64,000 bases of DNA from Sapria himalayana (Eukaryota > Streptophyta > Magnoliopsida > Malpighiales > Rafflesiaceae): assembly GCA_029783825.1 (NCBI GenBank), contig JAREIK010008118.1, forward strand, positions 16,001-80,000, in the 5' to 3' direction. The translations under genes were made by a program, and so were the position numbers. The notes beneath the pieces are model-generated. The model saw only the letters and a program-made list of their open reading frames with translations. It had not been told where the DNA came from and ran no database searches. Shown here piece by piece: positions 22,825 to 34,498 of this stretch. Positions within the stretch are counted from its first letter, which is position 1; every line of letters starts with the position of its first letter.

Positions 22825-23423
22825 TTATAATGCTTTTTGGAGGCTGTGTGTCATTAAAACATGTGCTAATGAACCTTGTAGCACATGAGTTTTCAACGTA
22901 ATTCTTCCTGCCATATTTAAAAGATTTTCCTTCCACCCAGCAATTTTATTTCTAAACTTATTTAGTAAGAAAGACAAGAAGTCTTCCTTCATTCTCCCAT
23001 CATAGATTGTGCATCCCAAGTATATTAAAGCTCCTTTGCATTGTGTGAAGCCTGTGACTTTTTTAATCCTTTGCGCTAGATCTGTTGGTATTCTTGCTGC
23101 TACCATGAATTGATATTTATTCTTATTGAGCATTTGGCCTGTTTTTTCTTCTAAAGCATGCAACAGCACCATTATCTTATTCATTGATCTACTACTGGCA
23201 TTTGTAAATATAATTACATCATATGCGTAAGCCAAGCAGCATACAAATGGAGTATTTCTAGGCTACTTATAAGGTAATATACTATCATTTCTGACTTGCT
23301 CTTTCAGGTTTGTAATAAACATTTCTAAGTATATATTAAACAAAGCAGGTGATAATGGGTCTCCTTGACTTAGGCCTCTAGATGGCTTGAATTCTTCGCC
23401 TGTATGACCATTTATGAGCATTT
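22825..23423 (-). pseudogene. LINE reverse transcriptase, C-terminal half
   Basis: The frame starts at the truncation point with KMLINGHTGEEFKPSRGLSQ, then GDPLSPALFNIYLEMFI, a TAG stop in LPYK-stop-PRNTPF, and AYAYDVIIF where the family has the catalytic A-Y-A-D-D box. It continues LIYLGCTIYDGR, KIAGWKENLLNMAGRITL and HVLQGSLAHVL. The QGDPLSP and box order identify a non-LTR RT. One of the two catalytic Asp residues is Tyr, a stop interrupts the frame, and the N-terminal RT half and any endonuclease are missing. Confidence 0.85.
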
Positions 23424-24829
23424 TATCTATATTTCTAAAATTATATTTGTCTATCTATCTATCTATCTATCTATATATCGATAAGCCAATATGTATAGCT
23501 ATCTATCTATCTATTTGACTATATATCAATTTTTATAACTACCTAACTCTTTAACTATCAATCAGACTATTAGTATATTAGTCTATCTATTTAACTTTCT
23601 ATCAATCTTTCTTTCTTTCTCTCTATTTAACTATCTATTTTTCAATATGTCTATCTAGCTATCTATCAATTTGTCTATCAGACTATCTATCTATCTGTCT
23701 ATCAATATATCTATCTTTCTACCTATCTACTTATCGGCCTAATTATTTATCTTTCTATCTTTCTATATATCTATTTGTGTATCGATCTATCTACCTTTTT
23801 ATCTGACTTTTTATCAGGCAATTTGTCTATCTATCTATCTATCTATCTATTTGTCTGTCTGTCTATCTATCTGTTTAACTATCTATCTATCTATCTGACT
23901 ATCTTTCAATATATCTATAAAACTATATGTCTATATATATGTGTGTGTGTGTATGTGTGTGTGTCAAACTATCTATATTTTTATCTCCTTATCCTCTAAT
24001 CTACTTTTTTGTTTATATATATATATATGTTTATTTGGCATTCTGTAAATCTATCTATCTGTCAATTTGGTTAAAAATCAATCTATCTATCTATTTTTTT
24101 ATCTATATATATGTTAATATGTCTAACTATCTTATTATATATCTATTTGTCTATCTATCTATCTATCTATCTATCTATTTTTCTATTTATCTAATCATCT
24201 ATCTATATATCTATCTAACTATATATATGTCTATCTATCATTCTATCTGTCTATCGATAAATTTTTCTATTTGTCTATCTATCTATTTGACTATATGTTT
24301 ATTAGTTTATCTATCTATATATCTGTCTATCTATCTACCCATCTATCTCTCTACCTATCTCTATATCTATTCGTGTATTTATCTATGTGTCTATCTGTCT
24401 AATTTTCTATATATCTATTTTTTCTAACTATCTGACTATTTAACTATCAATATAACTATCAGTCTATCAGTAAATCTATGTATCTATTTATCTATCTATA
24501 TATCTATCTCCTATCAATCTATCCATCTATTTGTCTATCTATCGATCTACTATTTGTCTATTTGTATATATGCCTTTCTACTCATCTACCTATCTACATA
24601 TTTGTTGATCAGTCTATCTTTCTATCTATCTATCTATCTATATCTTTATCTTTCTATCAGTCTATTTGTCAATCTATGTATCTATCTATCTATCTATATG
24701 TTTATCATTATATTTGTCGATCTGTGTATCAATCTATTTATCTATTTTCTTATCTTTATATCTATCTTTCTATCTTTCTATCTAATTGTCAATATATCTA
24801 AATTTGTCTATGTGTCAATCTATATGGAA
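23424..24829 (+). repeat. Degenerate TCTA array B, right part
   Basis: TCTA-polarity repeats continue from the left part after the LINE (duplicated target 23424-23442). A TG-rich piece lies at 23939-23964. The array fades out near 24829, where ordinary AT-rich DNA begins. Confidence 0.95.
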
Positions 24830-24868
24830 GATAGGTTGTCTACTTGGCCAATATTTTGTATGTATATA

Positions 24869-25210
24869 TTATATAAATGTATAAAGTGTATATATGATGT
24901 TATCTATTTATAAAATATTTGGAGACATAACACATTAAAATTAAAATTTATATGACTGATATATATTATATCATGATTTTGTTTTAATAATGTTTTTTTT
25001 GAGATAATTATATTTTTATTTTTTGATGGATTATATTTTATTGTGATACATCAATAGTAATATGACAAGATATACTTTATTAAATTTGATCTCTCATAGA
25101 AGAAGGAGAGATCAAATTAAAGTGGTTGAATTATATGGGTTCTATTTTGATTGTCTCCAAATATATTATAAATAGATAACATCATATATAAACTTTATAC
25201 ATTTATATAA
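24869..25210. mobile_element. MITE-like element with 59-bp terminal inverted repeats
   Basis: The left arm 24869-24927 and the right arm 25152-25210 are inverse copies, with only about two mismatches over 59 bp (ends TTATATAAATGTATAAAG and TTTGGAGACA). Between them lie about 224 bp of AT-rich non-coding sequence, including a smaller hairpin TTTGATCTCTC / GAGAGATCAAA at about 25088-25116. Size and structure fit a MITE. The superfamily is not certain because the AT-rich flanks do not show a clear target-site duplication. Confidence 0.65.
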
Positions 25211-25599
25211 TCATATGAAATTATATATAAAATGTCTATGCTTTAATATATATAAACATATAACATTATATATATAATTGATATGTTTATATAAAATATA
25301 ATGTTATATATACATTTTTATAAATATGTATAAATGTTTATAGATATCTATACAATTTTTACATAATACTATCCATTTATATAATTTTTATATAACATTT
25401 ATATAACATATAAAATGTTTATACCTATTTTTAAACATATATATACCATATTAATTTTTCTATAAATATATAATATTTATAATGTTTATATAAATTTGAT
25501 ATATATACTATATAATATTGATAAAAGTGTTACATATAAATATATATATTTATATATATGTAACATTTATAATAATATTTTAAACACAATAGTATATCA
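25211..25599. other. AT-rich unassigned sequence
   Basis: Sequence of TATAAAATG / ACATTTATATAA words. No gene or clear element ends are visible. Confidence 0.4.
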
Positions 25600-26368
25600 A
25601 AGCCAAAAGTAAGGTGTGGAAGAAGATGAGCTCTGCTTGATTCCATTCAAGTGAAAAAGGAAACATAGATAAGTAGATTAACCAGTTGGTGCAATGCAAG
25701 CCATTGAGTGAACGAGAGGTATTTTTTTGTTGCTTCTTTATGCATATCTAGCATGTAGCATAAATCATATTGTAATTTGTTTCATATTTTTTAAGTTGGG
25801 GTTAGCATATCACATTTGGTGGGGTTATTTTGGCTTTGGTGATAATGAATATGAATAGGCAAAAATATGCATGAAGAATACTACTTCTTTTAGTTTTCTT
25901 AGTTAAAATATGAGCCCTTATTAGGTAGACTTATCGTTTGCATAACTGGAAGGCTTTGAATATGTTGTTTTGGCCCATCATAGAGTCGGCAGAAAATAAC
26001 AGCTAACACCCCAGTGTTAGCTGTTTATTTTTTGTGGCACCACTATTTATGTCAACATTACCCAGTTTCTGCTATTGACCCCCTTCTTAGTCCGTCAGTG
26101 CCGCTGCCCTCTTAATAACTATAATTCCCCTTGCACCTATGCATCTTAGTTTGTATTTATGAGGAAAAGCATCCATAGTTTTCTTGCATTTTTAGGTTAT
26201 AATATTTGGGGCTATTGCTATATTTTTGTTCGATGAAGAGATTAAGTAGTAGATACGATGGCATTTTTTTAGTAGCTAATGAAATTCTTTTTTTCATTAA
26301 GTTGTGCATGATGAACATCCTCCTTAGTTGGCCAAAGTATTATGTGATAAACTCAACTGGTGTAGAAA

Positions 26369-26637
26369 GGTACACCTCTTCCACTTGTATGCATTGCCTT
26401 TATGATTAGGGTGTTAAAATCAACCAAGAATGATGGAACCCTAAACAAAGACAACCATGAATAGTGAATGAAATTGATCACTAAACCTTTAATATGCAAG
26501 CCATCATGATCATGATCTTCAATTTTCATGAGATGACCATATCTCAAGGCTTTGACATTGTCATACAGCTTTTGTAGTTGCAGCCTAAGAATCTTCTTGA
26601 TATTTTCATTTTCTCTGTATCTAAACATAGACATCAA
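26369..26637 (-). pseudogene. TOP2: DNA topoisomerase II (TOPRIM region) gene fragment
   Basis: The minus frame contains ENIKKILRLQ, LRYGHLMKIEDHDHDG, LHIKGLVINFIH and VPSFLVDFNTLIIKA, then FYTS and a stop. This is the TOPRIM part of eukaryotic topoisomerase II, which has a D-x-D-x-D metal-binding motif followed by G-S-H-I-K-G-L-L-I-N-F. The acidic triad is kept here, but many conserved neighbours are changed (the usual T-D-Q is E-D-H, and S-H-I-K is L-H-I-K). Only about 85 residues of a protein of well over 1000 are present, so this is a captured or inserted fragment, not a gene. Sequence on either side in the same orientation is not recognisable as topoisomerase. Confidence 0.85.
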
Positions 26638-26639
26638 TC

Positions 26640-27480
26640 AGCCATCCTTCACATTAACGTTAATCACTTCTTCGAAAGGAATTGAGGTTCAAAACTTAGA
26701 ATCCACCTACCTTGCAAGCAAATTCATATAGATATACCTAATTGATGGAATCAGTAATGTGAAACTTTGTCGGACTGGAAGCCAAAATACTTCATGAGCC
26801 CTATATTTATGTACATCAGATTTTTTTATGTGTTTTTTGATCCTTATTATTCAAAACTAAAATGAATCATGAGTTTCAAATATGATGTCCAATTCTAGTA
26901 TCGTGCAAGTTCAATAAACTGAAAGATTTTCATCTGAGTAATGTTGATTACTTTGTCCCTATTTTGTACGGGTCATTTCTGAAGCTGATGCGGGAGAATA
27001 TGGAATACAAGCTTCATTCTCACAACATGTCATATGACTCTAGTAGTGGTCAACAATCTGTTAGCGGATTCTTTCAAGTTGATGATTCCAATAGCTACTA
27101 GATAATGATTTTATTTCTTCCATGTTCTAAAACAGTATGTTGGAAATTCAATATTTCTTTTATGGATTAAATTTTGCACAATGATTGGTAAAGACTATAT
27201 ATGTGCTGAAAAACTTAATAATTCTCTGAATCAGTATCCATCGTGCATATTGGTAAATGCTATATAAGTGATGGTCATATATAGAAATTTTGCTAAATTA
27301 ATAAGTTGTCATCATTCGTATCATTTAATTCTGAATAGATGTCTATGTAAGAAATGAAACAAGTGAATGATGAGACAAAAGAAATGAAGAATACAATGCA
27401 ATAGAAGTTGACTTATATGGAGTAACAATTAGTAGCCTTGATAAGATAGATAGCACACAGAGTTTTAGTAGAGTATCCAC
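26640..27480. other. F1-c interior, no recognised gene
   Basis: Moderately AT-rich with codon-like patches (for example a plus-strand stretch near 26940-27100 reading MEYKLHSHNMSYDSSSG). None matches a family I know. It may be more captured sequence or decayed transposon gene. Confidence 0.3.
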
Positions 27481-27559
27481 AAAGGATAGCCTAGCACAAA
27501 TGCATCAGCTAATGATGAGGGTGATGATTTAGTTTAAAATGATTATTACCTATGTTATT

Positions 27560-27992
27560 TTTTTGTTTTAACTATGTATTTATTGTATCAAATTAATTTA
27601 TTAACTACTTTTTCATTTTGTTAATTATAAATAATGGCTTATAATATAAGTTTTTATTCAATTTTGTATAAAAATGTAAAAATATGGAATTAAATTTTTT
27701 GTAAAAAAATAAAATTGTGAAAATAGCTATGGAATGAAAATTCCTAGGAAATTTTCCCAGCTAATTTAGCTAGTGAATTTTCTATACAATTTCAATCAAA
27801 AATTATTAATTACTATTCTTAATTACAATTAAAATTAGCAAGGGAAAATTTATAATTAGCTAGGAAATTTCTATCGTTAAAATATTTGCTAGGGATTTTC
27901 CTCATTAATATTTTGTGATGACCACTTTAGCTTGGGATAATTTCTATTTTAAATCAGTCATTAGTCTATTTTAGTGATGGAAAAATCCCAAA
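27560..27992 (+). repeat. F1-c trailer and subterminal repeats, truncated
   Basis: Repeats of AGCTAGGAAATTT, AGCAAGGGAAAATT and ATTTTGTGATGACCAC parallel 19150-19480. The final 20-30 bases including the TIR are absent. Confidence 0.65.
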
Positions 27993-30973
27993 TAGATAGA
28001 TTAATATACAAATAGATAGAAATATATATATAGATAGACAGATTGATATATAGAAAGATAAATACATAGATAGATAAATAGATAGACAACTAGATATTTA
28101 GATAGATAGACTTACAGATAGAGAGATAGACAAACATACATATAGAGAGAGATATATATATATATATATTTATATATTTATATTGACATATATTAAAAAG
28201 ATTTATAGATAGATATATAGATAGATAGTCAGATAGATAGAGAGATAAATAAACAGATAGATAATAGATAGATAGAGATATAGATAAACAGATAGATAAT
28301 AGATAGATAGATAGATAGATAAATAGATAGACAAATATAGAGATAGACAAATAGATAGAAAGAAAGTCAAATATATAGATAGATAGTTAGATAAATAAAC
28401 ATATAGAAAGATAGATAGATATTAAGATAGATAGACCAAAAGATTGATATATAATTGAATGATAGATAGATAGATATATAGTCATATAGAGAGTAATATA
28501 GATAGATAGATAAGTTTATAAAAAAATATCTAGACATAAAGATATATATATATATTGACAGACAGATTGATAGATATATAGATAGATAGTTAATCAGATA
28601 GATAGATACATAGAAAGACATATAGATAAAAATATATATATAGACAGGTAGATATACAAATATATAGACAAATAGATAAAATAGATAGATAGATAGATAG
28701 TCATATTGATAGGTAGATACATTGATAAATAGAAAGATAGATAGATAAATATATAGAAATATAGATAGACAGAAAAAAAGATCGACTAATAGATAGATGG
28801 ATGGATAGATAGATAGATAGATATATATATATATAGACAAATAGATTGATTGATTGATCAACGAATAAATATACATTTTTATTGAAAGATAGAAAGACAT
28901 ATAGATAGACAAAATAGAAAGGTAGATATATAGACAGATAGATTGATTGATCAATAGACAAATAGATAAATAGACAGATAGATATATTTTTAGATAGATG
29001 ATTAGATTGATTGATAGATGGACATATAGATAAATAGATTGATATAGACTTATATATAGACAAATAAAAAAATAGATAAATACATAGATAGCTAGAAAGA
29101 TATACAAATAGATAGATAGAGAGAGAGAGAGAGATAGATATATAAAAAGTAAATAGATAGATAGAAAGATATTTATATAGATAGATAGATAGATAGATAG
29201 ACAAACAAATATATAACTATATATATATAGACAAATAGATAGATAAATAAATTATTTAATAGATTAATATATCAATAGATAGATAGATAGATAAATAGAC
29301 ATATAGATATATAGACAGATTGATAGAGAGTAGATAAATAAATAGATAGACAAATAAATAGAAAGATAAATAGGTAGATAAATAGATAGATAGATAAACA
29401 GATAGATAGTTAAATAAATAGACAAATATATAGATAGACAGAATGATAGATTAATAGAAATATAGGTGGACACATATACAGACATATTGAAAAACATATA
29501 GACAGACAGATAAAAAGATAGATAGACAAATAGATATATATATAGGTAGATAGATAGATTGACACATTGATAGATAGGTAGGTAGACATATAGATAGATA
29601 GATAGATATACAGACAAATAGATATACATATAAATAGATACTTGGAATAATAGAAAGACAAACAGATAGACAAATAGATAGAAAGCTAGATAATAAGACA
29701 TACAGATAGATAGATGAAAATATAGTTAGACATATAGATAGACATATAGATAGACATATAGATAGACAAATAGAAATACAGATAGATAGACTAATATATA
29801 GAAAGATAGAAAAACATCTAGATAGATAGATGGACAGATTGATAATGAGATTGAAAAATATATTTATTGATTGATTGATTGACAGATTAATAGCCAGATT
29901 AATAGCCAGATTAAAAGTTAGATTAGTAGACAAATTGATGGATAGATTGATAGACAGATAGATCAAAAAATCTATAGATAGAAAGATAGCTTGATTGATA
30001 AATAGATAAAATAACAGATCGAGAGATAAATAGATAGATAGATAGATAGATAGATAGACAGACAGATAGATAGATAGATATATAAATAGATAGATAGATA
30101 GATAGACAAATAAATAGATAGATACACAAATAGATAGATAGAGATATAGACAAAGAGATAGATGGATAGATAGACAGACATATAGACAAATAAATAGATA
30201 GATAGATATTTAGATAGATAGACAGATAGATAAATAGATATAGATAGACAGACAGACATGCAGATAGATAGATAGATAGATATACATATATATTAGATAG
30301 ATATACCGATAGATATATAGATAAATAGATATACAGATCATTGACAGATAAATAGACAGACAGACATACATATAGATAGATAGATATATAGACAAACGAT
30401 AAATAGTCAAATAGAAATATAGACAGATACATATACAAATAGACAGTCAGATAGGTAGAATGATATGCAGACCGATAGATAGTAGATAGATCATAAACTG
30501 ACAGACAGATCGACAACCAAATAAACATATAGATAGATAGACAAATAGATAGATAAATAGATAGATAGATTCAAAGATAGAAAGAAGAACAAATACATAT
30601 GAGATAAAAATATATAGATGAATAGACAGATAGATAGACCAAAATATAGATAGATATATAGATTGATAGACTGACAAATAAAAATTTAGAAAGATAGAAA
30701 GATAGAAAGATAGATGGATATATAGATAGATAGATAGATTGATAGATAGATTGTTAGATAGATTGATAAATAGATTCATAGATAGATTGATATACATATT
30801 GTTAAAAAGGATGATAGACAGATTTTACACATTTTTATAGATAGATTGATATACCATTCTTAGATATATTGATAGAAAAATTTATAGTTAGGATGATAGA
30901 AAGATTGATAGATAGATAGACAGACAGGAAGATTAATAACAGATAGATAGATAGATAAATAGACATATTGATA
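27993..30973 (-). repeat. Degenerate GATA (TCTA minus strand) array C, left part
   Basis: About 3 kb of GATA-polarity repeats, that is TCTA on the minus strand. A 12-bp tandem (AGACATATAGAT) occurs at about 29727-29770. The array continues with the same polarity at 41631 beyond the F3 element. Minus-strand frames of up to 246 codons are Ser-Ile-Tyr-Leu artefacts. Confidence 0.95.
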
Positions 30974-31600
30974 CACTACTAGAAAAATAGATTTTAGCTA
31001 CTACAAAAAAGTAGTAGCTAAACTATTTATTTTAGTAGCTAAATATCTTTAGCTACTAAATAGCTACTATAGGACGTTGTATCAAATTCCTGGTAGCTAA
31101 GCTAATTTTAGCTACTAGTAGTAGCTATTAGCTACTGCTTTAGCTACTACAAAATGTCATAGCTACTTAACTACTAAAAATAATTGTAGCTAAAATGAAA
31201 AATGTAGTAGCCAATGTTGGTAAGGAGGAGACTATATATAGCTATTACGTAGCTACTATATTACGTAGTAGGTAAAATAGCTACTAACAATAGTAGTAGT
31301 TAATGTGAAAAATTTAATAGCTAACATAGTGAATATGATGATTAATTTATAGCTACTAATTAGCTACTAACAATAATAGTAGCTATAATTGAGAATACAA
31401 TAGTTTATTAAACAGTATATAGCTACTACTTAGCTACTACATGATGTAGTAGCTATTTAGTGACTGAATTAGGTAGTAGCTATTTAGCGAATAATTTGTG
31501 TAGTAGTTATGTAATATAGCTATTTAACTACTGAATTAGTAGCTAAATAGTAATAGCTAGTTAGTGACTAAACTAAGGTAGTAACTAAATTTATAATTAA
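30974..31600. repeat. F3 left TIR and subterminal repeats
   Basis: After the terminus, TAGCTACTA and its inverse TAGTAGCTA recur dozens of times, often as palindromes such as TAGCTACTACTTAGCTACTA. Dense clusters of this kind are the presumed binding sites of the element's own TnpA-like protein. Confidence 0.9.
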
Positions 31601-31759
31601 ATTAATTATTAAATTATTAGAACCTTAGAACAAATAATAAAAAAAATTAAAATTAATATAAAAATTATAAAAATTACCGCAAAAACTAAGTCCACCAATA
31701 ACATAAACCAAAATAACGTGTACTAAATCCCATGTTCTAGATAACTATATAATAGACCA

Positions 31760-33577
31760 AAAAGTTCAACACCAGGAATGTTCACATATCACAGAAAGGG
31801 GGATCATTGTGGTGGGCTCATTTGTAGGGGGGTCATCCACAAATGGAGTTGTAGCTGATGAGGAGACCTGTGTTGATTGAGCTAAAGCCCTCAGTAAAGC
31901 CTTAACCTCATCAAGTTGATCTTGTAGCACTTTAAACCTTAGTATCCACTTCCTCTCGCACCTCTTGTCGAACCTCATCCTTGAGCTGCTCACGTAGCTC
32001 AAGATTATTCTTGGATGAGCATGCAGTGGAATGGTAAGAAGGGACACTCATGTATACTGAAGATTGGTCACCTAATTCATATATGAGTCACTGGGAGTTT
32101 TTATCAGCTACCACAACTCGTAAGTATGCTGCATCTTCGTCGATAGATGCTGTGTTCTCTCCTGAACCTTCATCTTTTTGTACCATCCGTTGCATTTCTT
32201 GATGCACAGCTTCCTACAAAATTTGAATAGATATTCAGACAATATATAATGTATAATAAAAAAAACTTGAATTTATATAACATATTTTTAATTTATTTAC
32301 CCCGATTTGGTGAGCCCTTTCATCAACCCATAAACGGTGGTCTTAGAAGTGTGTAGTTGTTCGATGGATTTGGATAAGGGATGGCTTCTTCCCGGTCTCT
32401 TTCTCCTATATAGAAATATTAGTAAAATTAGAAGATATATGTGTTAAGATCTTACAAAAAAATAGAATTAAAGTAAGAATTCTAAGTACTTACAATCCTC
32501 CTAACATGCTCTGAGAATAAAATGGAACCCCCAGTGTGTGTTGAAGGTCATGTGCCTGGTCCGGCCTTCTCGGTTCGACAATTCAGAGACATTCGTTTTG
32601 ATCGAGCCCGAAACTCTGCAGTACCCATGCTTCATTCCACCTTGCCCAGATGGACTCCGTAACATGCACCGGTCTCCCATGTTTCCTCGACTTATTCAAA
32701 TTATCCGTATACCTAGACTTGGTAAGCACCTCCCATGTTGCTTTGATGATACCCTCCATCTTGACATCCCATGAAAAATATTATATAAAAAAAGTTAATA
32801 GTTACTCATATAAGTACGAAATAAATGTTAAAATAATTAATAATGTTATTTCTAAGGAAATTTGACAGAGTTTCCTCTGTACTAGCAATAATCCAACCTA
32901 CTAAAACAAACATTGTAAGTACTTGTAATATAATAAGACACTTATATAATACTCCTCAACTAATCCAACAACATCTCAACACAACAAACACAATACTCAA
33001 CCAACAAACACATCACTTCATATATTCAATTTGTCATGTACACATTTTACATATTAAGACTATAAGTGAATGAGTTATACCTTGAATTCTTTCCAATAAA
33101 AGCATTTTATCTCTTTTGTGATGGTGCTCCATTTATACCCTTCAATGTCAACCCGCTCCTTGAAAATGAAGGTGATGCGAGAAGCGCATCGGTAAGACTC
33201 GACAAACCTAAAAGCATGTAAATATCAATTTTCAGACATAAAATTTTTTTTAAGAACAATAATCTAAAATATTTCAATATATTATGTTTCATTTACCTCC
33301 CATTCTCCACAATCAATTGAGTCCTACCAGATGCTGAGGTCACAAGTGTAGACATGGTCGATGGTATATACCCAACTGGTAGTGACGGCGTGGTCGCAGC
33401 TTGTGTCGATGAAGTCGAATGCACTGAAGATGATTCCGTAGATGGCCGTATGGAGGTATGAAATTCCTCAAGTGGAGTGGTACTAGCTAGACCTTCTGCA
33501 TGGGATAGTGTACCCCCGCGACTTCCACCCCGTCCTCTACCGCGACCTCCCCCCTCATTTGATCCTTGACCTCTCAT
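31760..33577 (-). pseudogene. F3 second gene (TnpA-like, Transposase_24), multi-exon, degraded
   Basis: The start ATG at 33575-33577 opens MRGQGSNEGGGRGRGRGGSR, a Gly/Arg-rich N-terminus. Exon-like blocks follow: 33297-33577 (donor GTAAATG); about 33077-33215 (ITFIFKERVDIEGYKW, CFYWKEFK); about 32494-32772 (MEGIIKATWEVLTKSRYTDN, IWARWNEAW, then after a frameshift EKAGPGT, TGA stop, PSTHTGGS, FSEHVRR; donor GTAAGTACTT); about 32300-32406 (KKPSLIQIHRTTTHF, stop, WVDERAHQ); and about 31760-32215 (AVHQEMQRMVQ plus an acidic and coiled-coil-like tail). The GPGT...HTGGS block and WVDER block identify Transposase_24. It is broken by at least two stops and one frameshift. It lies 0.1 kb downstream of tnp2. 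Confidence 0.8.
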
Positions 33578-33676
33578 GTCTGTAGTATAATATATAAACA
33601 TGTTAGTACAAGATAATGAAATAAATAAATAAATAAAACATATGTGAAATATTATGAACATGATGTAAATCATCGA

Positions 33677-34450
33677 CTAATCATTATCATTATCATCCGA
33701 TTCTTCTAAATCAAATCCCAACTCAGATTCAAATTCTGTTTAATTCTCCATTTCAGTTTCCGACTCTAAATCAATTTGTATTACTGCTCCATCAGGATTG
33801 ACCAAAGACATTGGTTCATCAGAGAAACCCTCTATTGTATGAAATTGCATAGCATCCTCTTGGAATGGTTGGGCTTCAGGTGGTGGATGAAATATTCCAG
33901 ATGATTGAGGAATTTCCACAACAGCCCATGCTTTTATTTTATTAACAAGCCACCAATCGGCTCTATCGCATCTCAAGCTAGATATGGACAATAATACACC
34001 TGAGTTGCTTGTTGAGCCAAAACAAAAGGTTCATACTTGTTAAATCTACGTCAGTGGTTTATCTCTACAATGTTATATTTAGGAGGAACCCTTGTCCCGA
34101 TATTCAGTGTTGGATCAAACCATTCACAATTGAACAATACTGTTCGGTTGATTGGCCAACCAGAATATTCCAACTCTATAACTTCCTGAAGCTGACCATA
34201 GTAGTCATTCTTATGATGATCACTATAGTTTGACCCTTTGATGCAAATGCCACTATTCATTGTGCCTCTTTTGGTTCCATGTCCTATTGAATGAAATTTA
34301 TATCCATTTTAAAAATACCCTGGATTTGTTCTTACAGTCCTCAAAGTTGTTTAGCAAGATCCTTGAGTTGTGTGTTCATGATATTATTTGAAGGATTGTT
34401 CACCTATATAAAACATAGTGAATATGGTTAATATGGTTAATATAAGATTG

Positions 34451-34498
<48 letters not shown>

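Larger units (their letters stand above)
20393..23423 (-). mobile_element. 5'-truncated LINE (plant L1-type)
   Basis: On the minus strand the order is RT (part), RT-to-zinc-finger linker, zf-RVT, RNase H, a ~0.95-kb trailer, an AATAAA signal at about 20408 and a seven-A tail at the left edge. It is cut off at 23423, inside the RT domain just before LINGHTGEEFKPSRG. Flanks 20374-20392 (TATCTATATGTCTATAATT) and 23424-23442 (TATCTATATTTCTAAAATT) match at 17 of 19 positions and are the likely target-site duplication, although part of that match is TCTA repeat. Confidence 0.8.
25600..27992 (+). mobile_element. CACTA element copy F1-c, 3' part, TIR lost
   Basis: The block 27260-27360 resembles 3260-3360 of F1-a. 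From about 27560 the trailer and the CTAGGAAATTTTCCCAGCTAATTTAGCTAG words match the F1 3' subterminal region. The copy stops at about 27992 inside a subterminal repeat (TTTTAGTGATGGAAAAAT), so the GTAGTG terminus is missing. GATA array C follows at once. A topoisomerase II fragment lies inside the presumed element. The left boundary is not visible. Confidence 0.5.
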
